The notes beneath the pieces were generated by a model, which was given only the letters and a program-made list of their open reading frames with translations, did not search any database and was not told the origin of the DNA. Shown piece after piece: positions 1 through 6,591 of a stretch of DNA of 8,103 nt (its first letter is position 1; every line of letters starts with the position of its first letter). Position numbers and translations under genes: made by a program. Origin of the DNA: Pontiella sp. (lineage in GTDB: Bacteria > Verrucomicrobiota > Kiritimatiellia > Kiritimatiellales > Pontiellaceae); contig JAOZKS010000102.1 in NCBI GenBank assembly GCA_029935255.1, positions 285-8,387 on the forward strand, read 5' to 3'.

Positions 1-413
1 AAATAAACCATATCCCCCGGAAAGGATTCGGTGCGGCCCCGGAAAAAGTGGTTGAAGCCGACTTCGTAGAGCGTGGCGATGGATTGGTAGCTGGAAATAT
101 GGCCGCCGATGCCGTCTTCTTCGCGGTTGGCGCGCACGACCATCGCCATGGCGTTCCAGCGAATGAGGCTCTTGATCCGGCGTTCCATCTCGCGGTCGCC
201 GGGATAAGCGGGCTGATCATTCAAGTCGATGGTATTAATATAAGGCGTGTTGGCTGAAAAAGGCAGACGGACCCCTTGCCGATGCGCACTCACTTGCAAG
301 TCGTGCAGAATGTCCTTTACGCGGTCGGCACCCTCCGTTTCCAGCAGCTCGTCGAGCGCATCCAGCCAGTCCTGCTTCTCAAAATCAGTTTTTATTTCAT
401 CGCCAGCATCCAT
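1..413 (-). CDS. aceE: Pyruvate dehydrogenase E1 component, homodimeric AceE type (5' part only)
   Basis: This is the first 137 codons of a leftward gene that runs off the left edge. The thiamine-diphosphate-dependent E1 subunit decarboxylates pyruvate and acetylates the lipoyl groups of E2 in the cytoplasmic pyruvate dehydrogenase complex. The frame reads without a stop and matches, from memory, the E. coli AceE N-terminal region. Matching stretches are the DWLDALDELLETEG segment (residues 15-28), PYINTIDLNDQPAYPGD (57-73), the ERRIKSLIRWNAM helix (77-89), GGHISSYQS (103-111) and FNHFFRGR (120-127). The homodimeric family is normally close to 890 residues, so about 85% of the gene lies outside. 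The ATG at 413-411 fits the family start and has GGGGAG (plus-strand positions 424-419) five bases upstream. The gene is divergent from nfo. Its ribosome binding site lies inside a predicted stem, described separately. Catalytic residues lie beyond the window. Confidence 0.93.
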   Translation of the reverse strand, partial: MDAGDEIKTDFEKQDWLDALDELLETEGADRVKDILHDLQVSAHRQGVRLPFSANTPYINTIDLNDQPAYPGDREMERRIKSLIRWNAMAMVVRANREEDGIGGHISSYQSIATLYEVGFNHFFRGRTESFPGDMVY

Positions 414-414
414 A

Positions 415-444
415 GTCACTCCCCTTCCTGATTAAGGAGGTGAC
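415..444 (-). promoter_or_regulatory. Inverted repeat masking the aceE ribosome binding site
   Basis: Read on the minus strand, the aceE leader holds GTCAC-CTCCTT, a 7-base loop, then AAGGGG-A-GTGAC, ending one base before the ATG. As RNA this gives 11 base pairs (five plus six, one of them G-U) with a single bulged A. The 3' arm contains the GGGGAG Shine-Dalgarno core. The 5' arm reads CACCUCCUU, which resembles the anti-Shine-Dalgarno tail of 16S rRNA. On the plus strand the same G-U position becomes a C-A mismatch, so the better fold is in the aceE transcript. This suggests translation controlled by opening of the stem, which is inference. It could instead be a DNA operator with GTCAC/GTGAC half sites. 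A weak -10-like TCTAAT lies just upstream on the minus strand (plus 455-450), but no good -35 is seen. Confidence 0.5.
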
Positions 445-554
445 AGTAAATTAGACCTTTTCGGTACACAATTAAAAAATGTGTGAAATACAAGCTTCTT
501 CCCCGGCATCGGATGTGGTTTAAAGGCAATCCTTACGAAAACGGAGCGCTACTT

Positions 555-1397
555 ATGAAACGAATCGGGGCACATGTGAGCACGGCGGGCGGGGTGGAAA
601 ATGCGCCGCTGAATGCGGCGAAAATCGGGGCAAGCGCCTTTGCGCTGTTTACCAAGAACCAACGGCAATGGACGGCCAAGCCGCTGACAACGGAAAGCAT
701 TGATGCCTTCAAGCAAAACTGCGCCGACCATGACTTTGCGCCCGAGACGATCCTCCCCCACGACAGCTACCTGATCAACCTCGGCCACCCCGAAATCGAA
801 AAGCTCGAAAAATCGCGGGCGGCCTTTCTCGACGAGATGCAGCGTTGCGAACAACTTGGCCTGCAGCTCCTGAACTTTCATCCCGGCAGCCACCTCAAGC
901 AGGTTTCCGAAAGCGAATGCCTTTCCACCATCGCGGAGTCGATCAATCTTGCGTTGGATCAAACTCAAGGCGTGACGGCGGTGATTGAAAACACGGCGGG
1001 TCAAGGCTCCAACCTGGGCTTTCGTTTCGAGCACCTTGCCGAGATCATCGACCAGGTCGAAGACAAAGGCCGCATCGGCGTGTGCATCGACACCTGCCAC
1101 AGCTTTGCCGCTGGCTACGACTTACGAACGGCCGCAACCTGTAAAACCGTTTTTTCCGAATTCGAAGATATCGTCGGCTTTGAATATCTGCGCGGCATGC
1201 ACCTCAACGACTCGAAAAAAGGACTCGGCTCCCGCGTTGACCGCCATCACAGCCTCGGAAAAGGTGAACTTGGGCTGGAGGTTTTCCGTTATATCATGAA
1301 AGATGTTCGTTTTGACTCCATTCCAATGGTTCTCGAAACCATTGACATGACCCTCTGGGCCGAGGAGATTCAAATGCTTCGCGATATGGAGAATTAG
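555..1397 (+). CDS. nfo: Endonuclease IV (AP endonuclease)
   Basis: The product (280 aa) is a cytoplasmic base-excision-repair enzyme that cuts DNA 5' of abasic sites and trims blocked 3' ends, using three zinc ions. All nine metal ligands known from E. coli Nfo are visible, at the same residue numbers: H69 (LPHDSYL), H109 (NFHPGSH), E145 (VIENTAG), D179 and H182 (CIDTCHSF), H216 (MHLNDS), D229 and H231 (VDRHHSLG), and E261 (LETID). The protein is a complete TIM barrel of usual length. I chose the ATG at 555 because the product then begins MKRIGAHVSTAGG, the family start, with GGAG at 543-546. The frame stays open upstream to a GTG at 483, but that adds 24 residues unlike the family. The stop is followed by one base and then the trmJ start, so the two genes are probably cotranscribed. 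Confidence 0.97.
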   Translation: MKRIGAHVSTAGGVENAPLNAAKIGASAFALFTKNQRQWTAKPLTTESIDAFKQNCADHDFAPETILPHDSYLINLGHPEIEKLEKSRAAFLDEMQRCEQLGLQLLNFHPGSHLKQVSESECLSTIAESINLALDQTQGVTAVIENTAGQGSNLGFRFEHLAEIIDQVEDKGRIGVCIDTCHSFAAGYDLRTAATCKTVFSEFEDIVGFEYLRGMHLNDSKKGLGSRVDRHHSLGKGELGLEVFRYIMKDVRFDSIPMVLETIDMTLWAEEIQMLRDMEN

Positions 1398-1398
1398 T

Positions 1399-2145
1399 TT
1401 GGCGGTTTTGGATAACATTCGAGTGGTTCTGGTTGAGCCTATTTTTGGTGGAAATATTGGGTCGGTCTGTCGGGTGATTAACAACAACGACATCACCGAT
1501 CTAGCGATCGTCAAACCGCGCCCAACCACCGACTGGGACGATGCCCGCAAGCTGGCCTGTAACGCCAAGGATCAGCTCGATGCCCGAAAGGAATTCAACA
1601 CACTGGCAGAAGCCATCGCCGACTGTACCGTGGTGGCCGCCACCTCGGCACGAACCGGGTTCTACCGCGACACCGCCTATACACCCCGCGAGTTTTCCCC
1701 CATCGCACTTGAAAGCGCCAAAGACCACAAGATTGCATTGGTATTCGGTCGCGAAGACAAAGGGCTTCACAACGAAGAGTTGGCACTCTGCACCCATATC
1801 ATCCAAATTCCTTCGAGCAAACGCTACACCTCGCTCAACCTGTCGCATGCCGTGATGCTCTGCTGCCACGAACTTTTCACCGCCTCCGAAACCTTCCAAC
1901 CTTCGGAAGAAAAGGCCGACGAGGCCGGCTCCGAACTACGCGAACGCATGTTTGCCACTTGGCGCGAAATGATGATCAAGACCGAATTCACTCACGAACA
2001 GAAACTCGAACATATGATGATGGGGCTGCGCCGCATCTTTTCACGCGGGAAACTAACCGTTCCCGATGTAAAGATTCTGATGGGCCTCGCCAAACAATCC
2101 ATTTGGGTTTCCAACCAATGGAAGAAAGCAGAAAAACATGACTAA
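1399..2145 (+). CDS. trmJ: tRNA (cytidine/uridine-32-2'-O-)methyltransferase, TrmJ family
   Basis: This SPOUT-fold RNA methyltransferase (248 aa) is expected to use SAM to methylate the ribose 2'-OH of nucleotide 32 in tRNA anticodon loops. It shows the family order: IRVVLVEPIFGGNIGSVCR (residues 7-25, with N19 and R25), then LVFGREDKGLHNEE (114-127), then IPSSKRYTSLNLSHAV (137-152). The last two form the knotted SAM site. The C-terminal helical extension (about 180-237, with EHMMMGLRRIFSR) is typical of TrmJ rather than the shorter TrmL. The start is TTG at 1399, because GGAG at 1388-1391 is seven bases away and the product then begins like known TrmJ. A later TTG at 1408 would be spaced too far. 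The stop overlaps the next gene by eight bases. The TrmJ call is firm, but exact base specificity (Cm and Um versus only one) cannot be read. Confidence 0.93.
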   Translation: MAVLDNIRVVLVEPIFGGNIGSVCRVINNNDITDLAIVKPRPTTDWDDARKLACNAKDQLDARKEFNTLAEAIADCTVVAATSARTGFYRDTAYTPREFSPIALESAKDHKIALVFGREDKGLHNEELALCTHIIQIPSSKRYTSLNLSHAVMLCCHELFTASETFQPSEEKADEAGSELRERMFATWREMMIKTEFTHEQKLEHMMMGLRRIFSRGKLTVPDVKILMGLAKQSIWVSNQWKKAEKHD

Positions 2146-2719
2146 ACAGCACATAACTAAAGCTGAAATCAACGAACTCCCGATGAAGCAATACGACGGC
2201 CCCATCGTCCTTTGCCGCACACCGGAGGAAGCCGAAAAAGCCGTCGAACAACTCAAGAAGGAACCTCTTCTGGGCTTCGACACCGAAACGCGCCCCGCCT
2301 TCCGAAAAGGCGAATTTTACGACCCCTCCCTGCTCCAGCTCGCCACAGAGGACACCGTCTATCTATTTCAGATCCAGCAGACCGGCCTCATCCAGGGTCT
2401 GCTCGATGTCCTCGCAAGTCGCGAAATCCTCAAAGCCGGCGTAGCCATCGACCGCGATATTTCCGAGCTTCAGGCCGTCGCCGACTTCGAACCCGACGGC
2501 TTCGTTGAACTCGCCGACATCGCCAAATCGGCCCAGATCAAGAATCTGGGTCTGCGCGGACTAACGGCCATCCTCTTCGACTTCCGCATCTCCAAGAAAG
2601 AGCAAGTCTCCAACTGGGCGCGCAAAGACCTCACCAAATCACAGCAAACCTATGCCGCCACCGATGCCTGGCTCGGCCGTAAAATCTACCGCTATTTCGA
2701 GAAAGAAGATTTGGTTTAA
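2138..2719 (+). CDS. Small DEDDy-type 3'-5' exonuclease (RNase D/WRN-exo-like)
   Basis: The product (193 aa) is a stand-alone DnaQ-fold exonuclease domain. The acidic residues of the DEDDy class can be placed: ExoI FDTET gives D48 and E50, ExoII GVAIDRDISEL gives D107, and ExoIII YAATD gives Y172 and D176. LGLRGLTA (137-144) and VSNWARKDLT (157-166) resemble the corresponding parts of the Werner-syndrome-protein exonuclease and its bacterial relatives. It is about half the length of E. coli RNase D and has no HRDC domain after residue 190, so it should not be named rnd. The substrate could be structured RNA or DNA 3' ends. Its ATG lies inside the trmJ 3' end (8-base overlap), which indicates coupled translation and possibly a role in tRNA processing, but that link is inference. 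Confidence 0.88.
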   Translation: MTKQHITKAEINELPMKQYDGPIVLCRTPEEAEKAVEQLKKEPLLGFDTETRPAFRKGEFYDPSLLQLATEDTVYLFQIQQTGLIQGLLDVLASREILKAGVAIDRDISELQAVADFEPDGFVELADIAKSAQIKNLGLRGLTAILFDFRISKKEQVSNWARKDLTKSQQTYAATDAWLGRKIYRYFEKEDLV

Positions 2720-2729
2720 TTAAAGCGCC

Positions 2730-3566
2730 ATGCCCGCAACAGCACAACCGAAGGTCAGCATCGCGATCCCTCTCTACAACTGTGAGTCGCATATCCGGGA
2801 AACCCTCGAATCCGTACTCGCGCAAACCTTCCGCGATTTCGAACTACTTGTCATCGACGACCATTCGACCGACCACTCCGCCGAAATTGTCCAATCCCTT
2901 GAAGATTCACGCATCCGTTATATCCTCAACCCAAAACGACTCGGTTTTTTTGGAAATTGGAACCGCTGCCTCGAAGAGATGAGAGGAACCTATTGCAAAC
3001 TACTTCCCCACGATGATCCACTAGAACCAACCTGCCTGGAAAAACAAGTCAACGTGCTGGATGAAAACCCAGAGGTTGAACTCGTTCATTGTGCGCGCAG
3101 AATAATTGATCCGAAAGGCAACGTACTAACGCTTAGAAAGCAGCACGAATCCGAAGGCATCAAGGAATCGAATGCCAGTCTGCGGCGCATCGTTCGCTCC
3201 GGAACAAATCCGATAGGCGAGCCCGCTTCGGTTATGTTTCGTCAAGAAACCAAGGACCGTATCCAAGGCTTTTCCGATGCAGACATGTATTCCATCGATG
3301 TCGAATACTGGTCGCGCCTCCTGGCCGAAGGTAAACGCTACTACATCGACCAGATCCTCTGTTCATTCCGCGTCTGGCCCAACTCCGCCTCCGTCCGCCT
3401 CTTCGGCAGCCAATCGCGTTCTATGCGCACATTCTTCAAGAAACTTCAATCCAGTTATCCGGATGTCATCCGCCCTTTCGATGTATGGACCGGCTCCATG
3501 AAAAGCCTCTTCCTTGAAATCGCGCGCGGTGGATTCTACCTCTTTATGAAGCTGAAAAACAGGTAA
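2730..3566 (+). CDS. Family 2 glycosyltransferase (GT-A fold, soluble)
   Basis: This inverting sugar transferase (278 aa) is probably cytoplasmic or peripheral at the inner membrane, acting on a lipid-linked glycan. The GT2 fold opens with VSIAIPLYNCESHIRETLESVLAQT (residues 9-33), followed by the nucleotide-binding VIDDHSTD (41-48). The metal-binding DxD equivalent is LLPHDDPLEP (91-100). GEPASVMFR (163-171) and SIDVEYWSRLLAEG (188-201) fall where the acceptor site and catalytic base are expected. No confident membrane helix is present, although the last 20 residues are hydrophobic-basic. Donor and acceptor cannot be read from sequence. It starts ten bases after the exonuclease stop, with only a weak ribosome binding site, and its stop overlaps the next start as TAATG. 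It is the first glycan gene after the housekeeping genes. Confidence 0.9.
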   Translation: MPATAQPKVSIAIPLYNCESHIRETLESVLAQTFRDFELLVIDDHSTDHSAEIVQSLEDSRIRYILNPKRLGFFGNWNRCLEEMRGTYCKLLPHDDPLEPTCLEKQVNVLDENPEVELVHCARRIIDPKGNVLTLRKQHESEGIKESNASLRRIVRSGTNPIGEPASVMFRQETKDRIQGFSDADMYSIDVEYWSRLLAEGKRYYIDQILCSFRVWPNSASVRLFGSQSRSMRTFFKKLQSSYPDVIRPFDVWTGSMKSLFLEIARGGFYLFMKLKNR

Positions 3567-4573
3567 TGCAAGGATTGCAAGCCGCGCGGCGAACCGCCAC
3601 TATGGAACGCATGAATAGAGACTCCGAAACCAAGCGGGTATCCGTCATTGTCCCCTTTCTTAACGAGCAGGAAAACCTGCCGTTACTTTATGACCGATGC
3701 ACTCAGGTTTTCAAATCTCAGGAAGAAGAACTCGAACTCGTATTCATCGACGATGGCAGTTCCGATGGCAGCCTGTCCTGGGTAAAGCAAACCGCCGAAA
3801 AAGATCCCACGGTTAAATATATCCAGCTCTCACGAAACTTCGGACACCAACGCGCCATCACCTCCGGTATGAACCTTTGCACCGGCGATGCCGCCGTCAT
3901 CATCGATGCCGATCTGCAAGACCCGCCAGAAGTTATTGCTGAAATGATTGTAAAGTGGAAAGAAGGCTTCGAGGTCGTTCACGCCGTCCGCTCCTCGCGC
4001 AAAGGCGAATCCGGTCTCAAAAAACTGCTCGCCCACATTTTCTATCGTCTTCTTAGCAAAATGACGGAAGTCGATATGGTTGTTGATGCCGGTGACTTCC
4101 GCCTGCTCGACCGCAAAGCCCTCGACGCCCTCAACTCCATGCCCGAGCAACACCGCTACATGCGCGGCCTCGCCTCCTGGATCGGCTTCAGCCAAACCAC
4201 AGTTGAGTATGAACGTGATGCCCGCCATGCCGGGGTCACCAAATACCCCCTCATCAAATCCATCAGCCTAGCGCTTAACGCCATCACCTCCTTCAGCGGC
4301 ACCCCCTTGCGCTTTATCTTCTACATGGGCAGCGTCCTCTGCACCCTCTCGCTCGGCCTTGCGATCTACCTCTTCATCATGTGGAACTTCATCCAATCAT
4401 CACCCCAACACGCCGGAACTACCTATCTGACTCTGGCCATCTTCTTTGTCTCCGGCCTGCAGATGCTCTGCATGGGCATTCTCGGTCAATACCTCCGCCG
4501 CGTCTTCGACGAAATCAAAAACCGCCCGCTCTATTTGATCAAACAAACCAACTGCGAAGGGGCAACATCATGA
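3566..4573 (+). CDS. Membrane-anchored GT2, polyprenyl-phosphate glycosyltransferase type (GtrB/ArnC/DPM1-like)
   Basis: The product (335 aa with this start) belongs to the group that moves a sugar from an NDP-sugar onto undecaprenyl or dolichyl phosphate at the inner membrane. Visible are VSVIVPFLNEQENLP (residues 25-39), FIDDGSSDGS (60-69), LSRNFGHQRAITSGM (88-102), the catalytic DADLQDPPE (114-122), HRYMRGLASWIGF (196-208), and two C-terminal membrane helices at about 248-273 and 285-309. After these comes RRVFDEIKNRPLYLI (311-325), a typical tail. The ATG at 3566 overlaps the previous stop (TAATG), which argues for coupled translation. ATGs at 3602 and 3611 would give a shorter N-terminus closer to family length and remain possible. 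The 3' end overlaps the next gene as ATGA. The sugar carried is unknown, and no GtrA-like flippase is seen in the window. Confidence 0.9.
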   Translation: MQGLQAARRTATMERMNRDSETKRVSVIVPFLNEQENLPLLYDRCTQVFKSQEEELELVFIDDGSSDGSLSWVKQTAEKDPTVKYIQLSRNFGHQRAITSGMNLCTGDAAVIIDADLQDPPEVIAEMIVKWKEGFEVVHAVRSSRKGESGLKKLLAHIFYRLLSKMTEVDMVVDAGDFRLLDRKALDALNSMPEQHRYMRGLASWIGFSQTTVEYERDARHAGVTKYPLIKSISLALNAITSFSGTPLRFIFYMGSVLCTLSLGLAIYLFIMWNFIQSSPQHAGTTYLTLAIFFVSGLQMLCMGILGQYLRRVFDEIKNRPLYLIKQTNCEGATS

Positions 4574-5718
4574 AGACCGTTGCCATCATTCCCGCACGCG
4601 GTGGATCGAAAGGCATCCCTCGCAAAAACGTCTATCCGTTCAACGGAAAGCCGTTGATCTGCTGGAACATAGAAGCCGCCCTGCAAGCCGAGTTGGTTGA
4701 TCAGGTTGTGGTTTCAACCGACGATGCCGAAATTACCGAGGTTGCCCGCGCCGCCGGAGCCACCGTGATCATGCGACCGGACGACATCAGCACGGATATC
4801 GCTTCTTCGGAAGACGCACTGATCCATGCATTGAAAAGCCTCGACGCGCAACCGGAACTAACGGTCTTTCTACAATGCACCTCCCCGCTGACTCAGGGGA
4901 AGGATATTGATAACTGTATCCAGAAACTACTCGATTCAAATGCTGATAGCGCCTTCACCGCCACCGAATCACACCGGTTCCTCTGGAAAAATTCCGGAGA
5001 TTCCATGGGTGTGAACCACGATGGTGCTGAGCGCAAGCGGCGGCAGGATCTGGAAAAGGAATATGCTGAAAACGGCGCCGTCTACGCCATGCGAACAGCA
5101 GGCTTTCTTCAGTCCCGCCACCGCTTTTTCGGCAAGACCGTCATTTCCGAAATGCCCTCCACACGGACCTGGGAAATCGATTCCCTTGAGGACATCCACG
5201 TGGCCGAGGCCCTTTCCAAACTTTGGAAAAAAACAACTGCACTTCCTGATCCCGTGGAGGCTATCGTATTCGATTTTGACGGCGTAATGACCGATAATAC
5301 CGTCTATGTTTCTGAAGATGGGAAAGAAGCTGTACGATGCAGTCGCGGCGATGGATGGGGTATCAACCGCATGCGAAAGGCCGGAATCAGGATGGCCGTC
5401 ATGTCGACAGAAATGAACGATGTAGTTCAATCGCGCTGCGAAAAACTGAAGATCGAATGCTTCCACCAGCTGGGCGACAGAAAAATTGACCGCTTTAGGG
5501 CATGGTGCGCGGAAAAGAATCTGACCATAGGCCATGTCGTCTATGTCGGAAATGACGAAAATGATATTGAATGCCTCAAAACGGCTGGTACTGGCGTGGT
5601 TCCAGCAGATGCCCATACCTCTGCCGCAGGCGTTGCCGATTTAGTACTATCCGCAGAAGGCGGGCGCGGCGCAGTTCGCGAACTGTGCGACATGATTTTA
5701 GAGAAGATAAAGGATTAA
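4570..5718 (+). CDS. neuA: CMP-nonulosonate (sialic-acid-type) synthetase fused to HAD phosphatase
   Basis: This is a two-domain protein (382 aa). Residues 1-220 are a cytidylyltransferase that joins CTP to a nine-carbon keto acid: IIPARGGSKGIPRKN (6-20), STDDAEI (49-55), FLQCTSPL (100-107), ENGAVYAM (167-174), and the metal site EIDSLEDIHVAE (202-213). Residues 230-382 are a KdsC-like HAD phosphatase with a complete catalytic set: D235 and D237 (FDFDGVMTDN), S279, K305, and D329 and D332 (VGNDENDIE), ending in GGRGAVREL (364-372). The order matches vertebrate CMAS, but there the phosphatase site is degenerate. The start is the ATG at 4570 (ATGA overlap, AAGGGG at 4557-4562). The open frame upstream only lies over the preceding gene. 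I infer that the phosphatase removes the 9-phosphate from the product of the next gene. Whether the sugar is Kdn, Neu5Ac or another acid is open. Confidence 0.92.
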   Translation: MKTVAIIPARGGSKGIPRKNVYPFNGKPLICWNIEAALQAELVDQVVVSTDDAEITEVARAAGATVIMRPDDISTDIASSEDALIHALKSLDAQPELTVFLQCTSPLTQGKDIDNCIQKLLDSNADSAFTATESHRFLWKNSGDSMGVNHDGAERKRRQDLEKEYAENGAVYAMRTAGFLQSRHRFFGKTVISEMPSTRTWEIDSLEDIHVAEALSKLWKKTTALPDPVEAIVFDFDGVMTDNTVYVSEDGKEAVRCSRGDGWGINRMRKAGIRMAVMSTEMNDVVQSRCEKLKIECFHQLGDRKIDRFRAWCAEKNLTIGHVVYVGNDENDIECLKTAGTGVVPADAHTSAAGVADLVLSAEGGRGAVRELCDMILEKIKD

Positions 5719-5721
5719 AGA

Positions 5722-6585
5722 ATGAAGTCACCCAAAGTCATTGCCGAAATCGGTTGTAATCATAAAGGCGATATGGAAATCGCGCGTGAGCTGATCATGA
5801 CCGCCGCCATGTTCTGCAAAGCCGACGTGGTCAAATTTCAGAAACGCTGCTCAAAAGAGCTCCTCACCGAAGAGCAATATAATGCGCCCCACCCCAACCC
5901 CATGCATGCTTATGGTGAAACCTATGGCGCACATCGTGAATTCCTGGAGTTCGATCTCGATCAACACCGGCAACTGGCAAAATGGTGCGAAGAATTCGAC
6001 ATTGAGTACAGCACCTCCGTTTGGGATGTAACATCGGCCAGAGAAATCACAGAACTCCAGCCCGGACTCATCAAAATTCCCTCCGCCTGCAATCTGCACT
6101 GGGAGATGCTCGATGAGCTCTGCAAAAACTTTAAAGGCGAAATCCACCTCTCCTTCGGCATGACCACCCATGCCGAGGAAGACCAGATCGTGGACTTTTT
6201 TCAATCCCACAACCGTGCTGCAGATCTGGTGCTCTACAGCTGCACCTCCGGCTATCCCGTGGCCTTCGAGGATATCTGCCTACTGGAAATCACCCGCTTG
6301 AAAGAAAAGTTTGATGGCACGGTAAAAGCCATCGGGTTTTCCGGCCACCACCTCGGCATCGCTGCCGACGTCGCCGCCATGACCCTCGGCGCGGAATGGG
6401 TCGAGCGCCACTTTACCCTCGACCGCACTTGGAAAGGCACCGACCACTCCGCCTCGCTCGAACCCCAAGGGATGCGCAAACTTGCGCGCGACCTGCGCAA
6501 TGTTCACAAAGCACTCGCCTACAAACAAACCGAAGTGCTCGACGTAGAAAAGGTCCAGCGCGACAAACTGAAATACCGGAACTAA
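5722..6585 (+). CDS. neuB: Short nonulosonate synthase (NeuB family, no SAF domain)
   Basis: The product (287 aa) should condense phosphoenolpyruvate with a mannose-type sugar, or its 6-phosphate, to give a nine-carbon acid. The TIM barrel shows EIGCNHKGDMEIA (residues 9-21), VVKFQKR (36-42), EYSTSVWDV (95-103), LIKIPSACN (116-124), LSFGMTT (143-149), YSCTSGYP (172-179), GFSGHHLG (205-212), and ERHFTLDR with GTDHSASLEP (228-248). Likely metal histidines are H209 or H210, and H230. Classical NeuB and NANS are about 340-360 residues and end in an antifreeze-like SAF domain that helps bind the sugar. This protein stops after the barrel. It starts three bases after the synthetase stop, with AAAGGA at 5709-5714. 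Its last 20 codons (with stop) are repeated at 7367-7426. The family call is firm, the exact substrate is not. Confidence 0.92.
   Translation: MKSPKVIAEIGCNHKGDMEIARELIMTAAMFCKADVVKFQKRCSKELLTEEQYNAPHPNPMHAYGETYGAHREFLEFDLDQHRQLAKWCEEFDIEYSTSVWDVTSAREITELQPGLIKIPSACNLHWEMLDELCKNFKGEIHLSFGMTTHAEEDQIVDFFQSHNRAADLVLYSCTSGYPVAFEDICLLEITRLKEKFDGTVKAIGFSGHHLGIAADVAAMTLGAEWVERHFTLDRTWKGTDHSASLEPQGMRKLARDLRNVHKALAYKQTEVLDVEKVQRDKLKYRN
6526..6585 (+). repeat. Direct repeat, copy 1: 3' end of neuB
   Basis: This 60-base stretch is the last 19 sense codons and stop of the intact neuB. It recurs at 7367-7426 with 10 base differences. Seven are silent, spread over six codons, and the other three all fall in the final sense codon (Asn here, Gly in copy 2). 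The first 21 bases of the longer match (6525-6545 and 7366-7386) are identical. The copies enclose the methyltransferase gene. Confidence 0.93.
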
Positions 6586-6591
6586 TTTACT

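Noticed and set aside
434..443. A textbook AAGGAGGTGA ribosome binding site on the plus strand
   Set aside because: No start codon follows at usable distance, and the next codons run into a stop. It is better explained as the DNA complement of the 5' arm of the aceE leader stem.
483..554. A 24-codon N-terminal extension of nfo from a GTG
   Set aside because: The extra residues do not resemble endonuclease IV. The ATG at 555 gives metal ligands at the same residue numbers as E. coli Nfo and has GGAG in front.
549..1100. A long open frame on the minus strand across nfo
   Set aside because: It is the complement of a certain gene with complete active-site residues. The translation shows no recognisable domain, so it is a codon-bias shadow.
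4381..4569. An upstream extension of the neuA-phosphatase frame
   Set aside because: It lies wholly over the glycosyltransferase membrane region. The translated stretch looks like out-of-frame sequence, and the ATG at 4570 has a good Shine-Dalgarno site and gives the expected family start.
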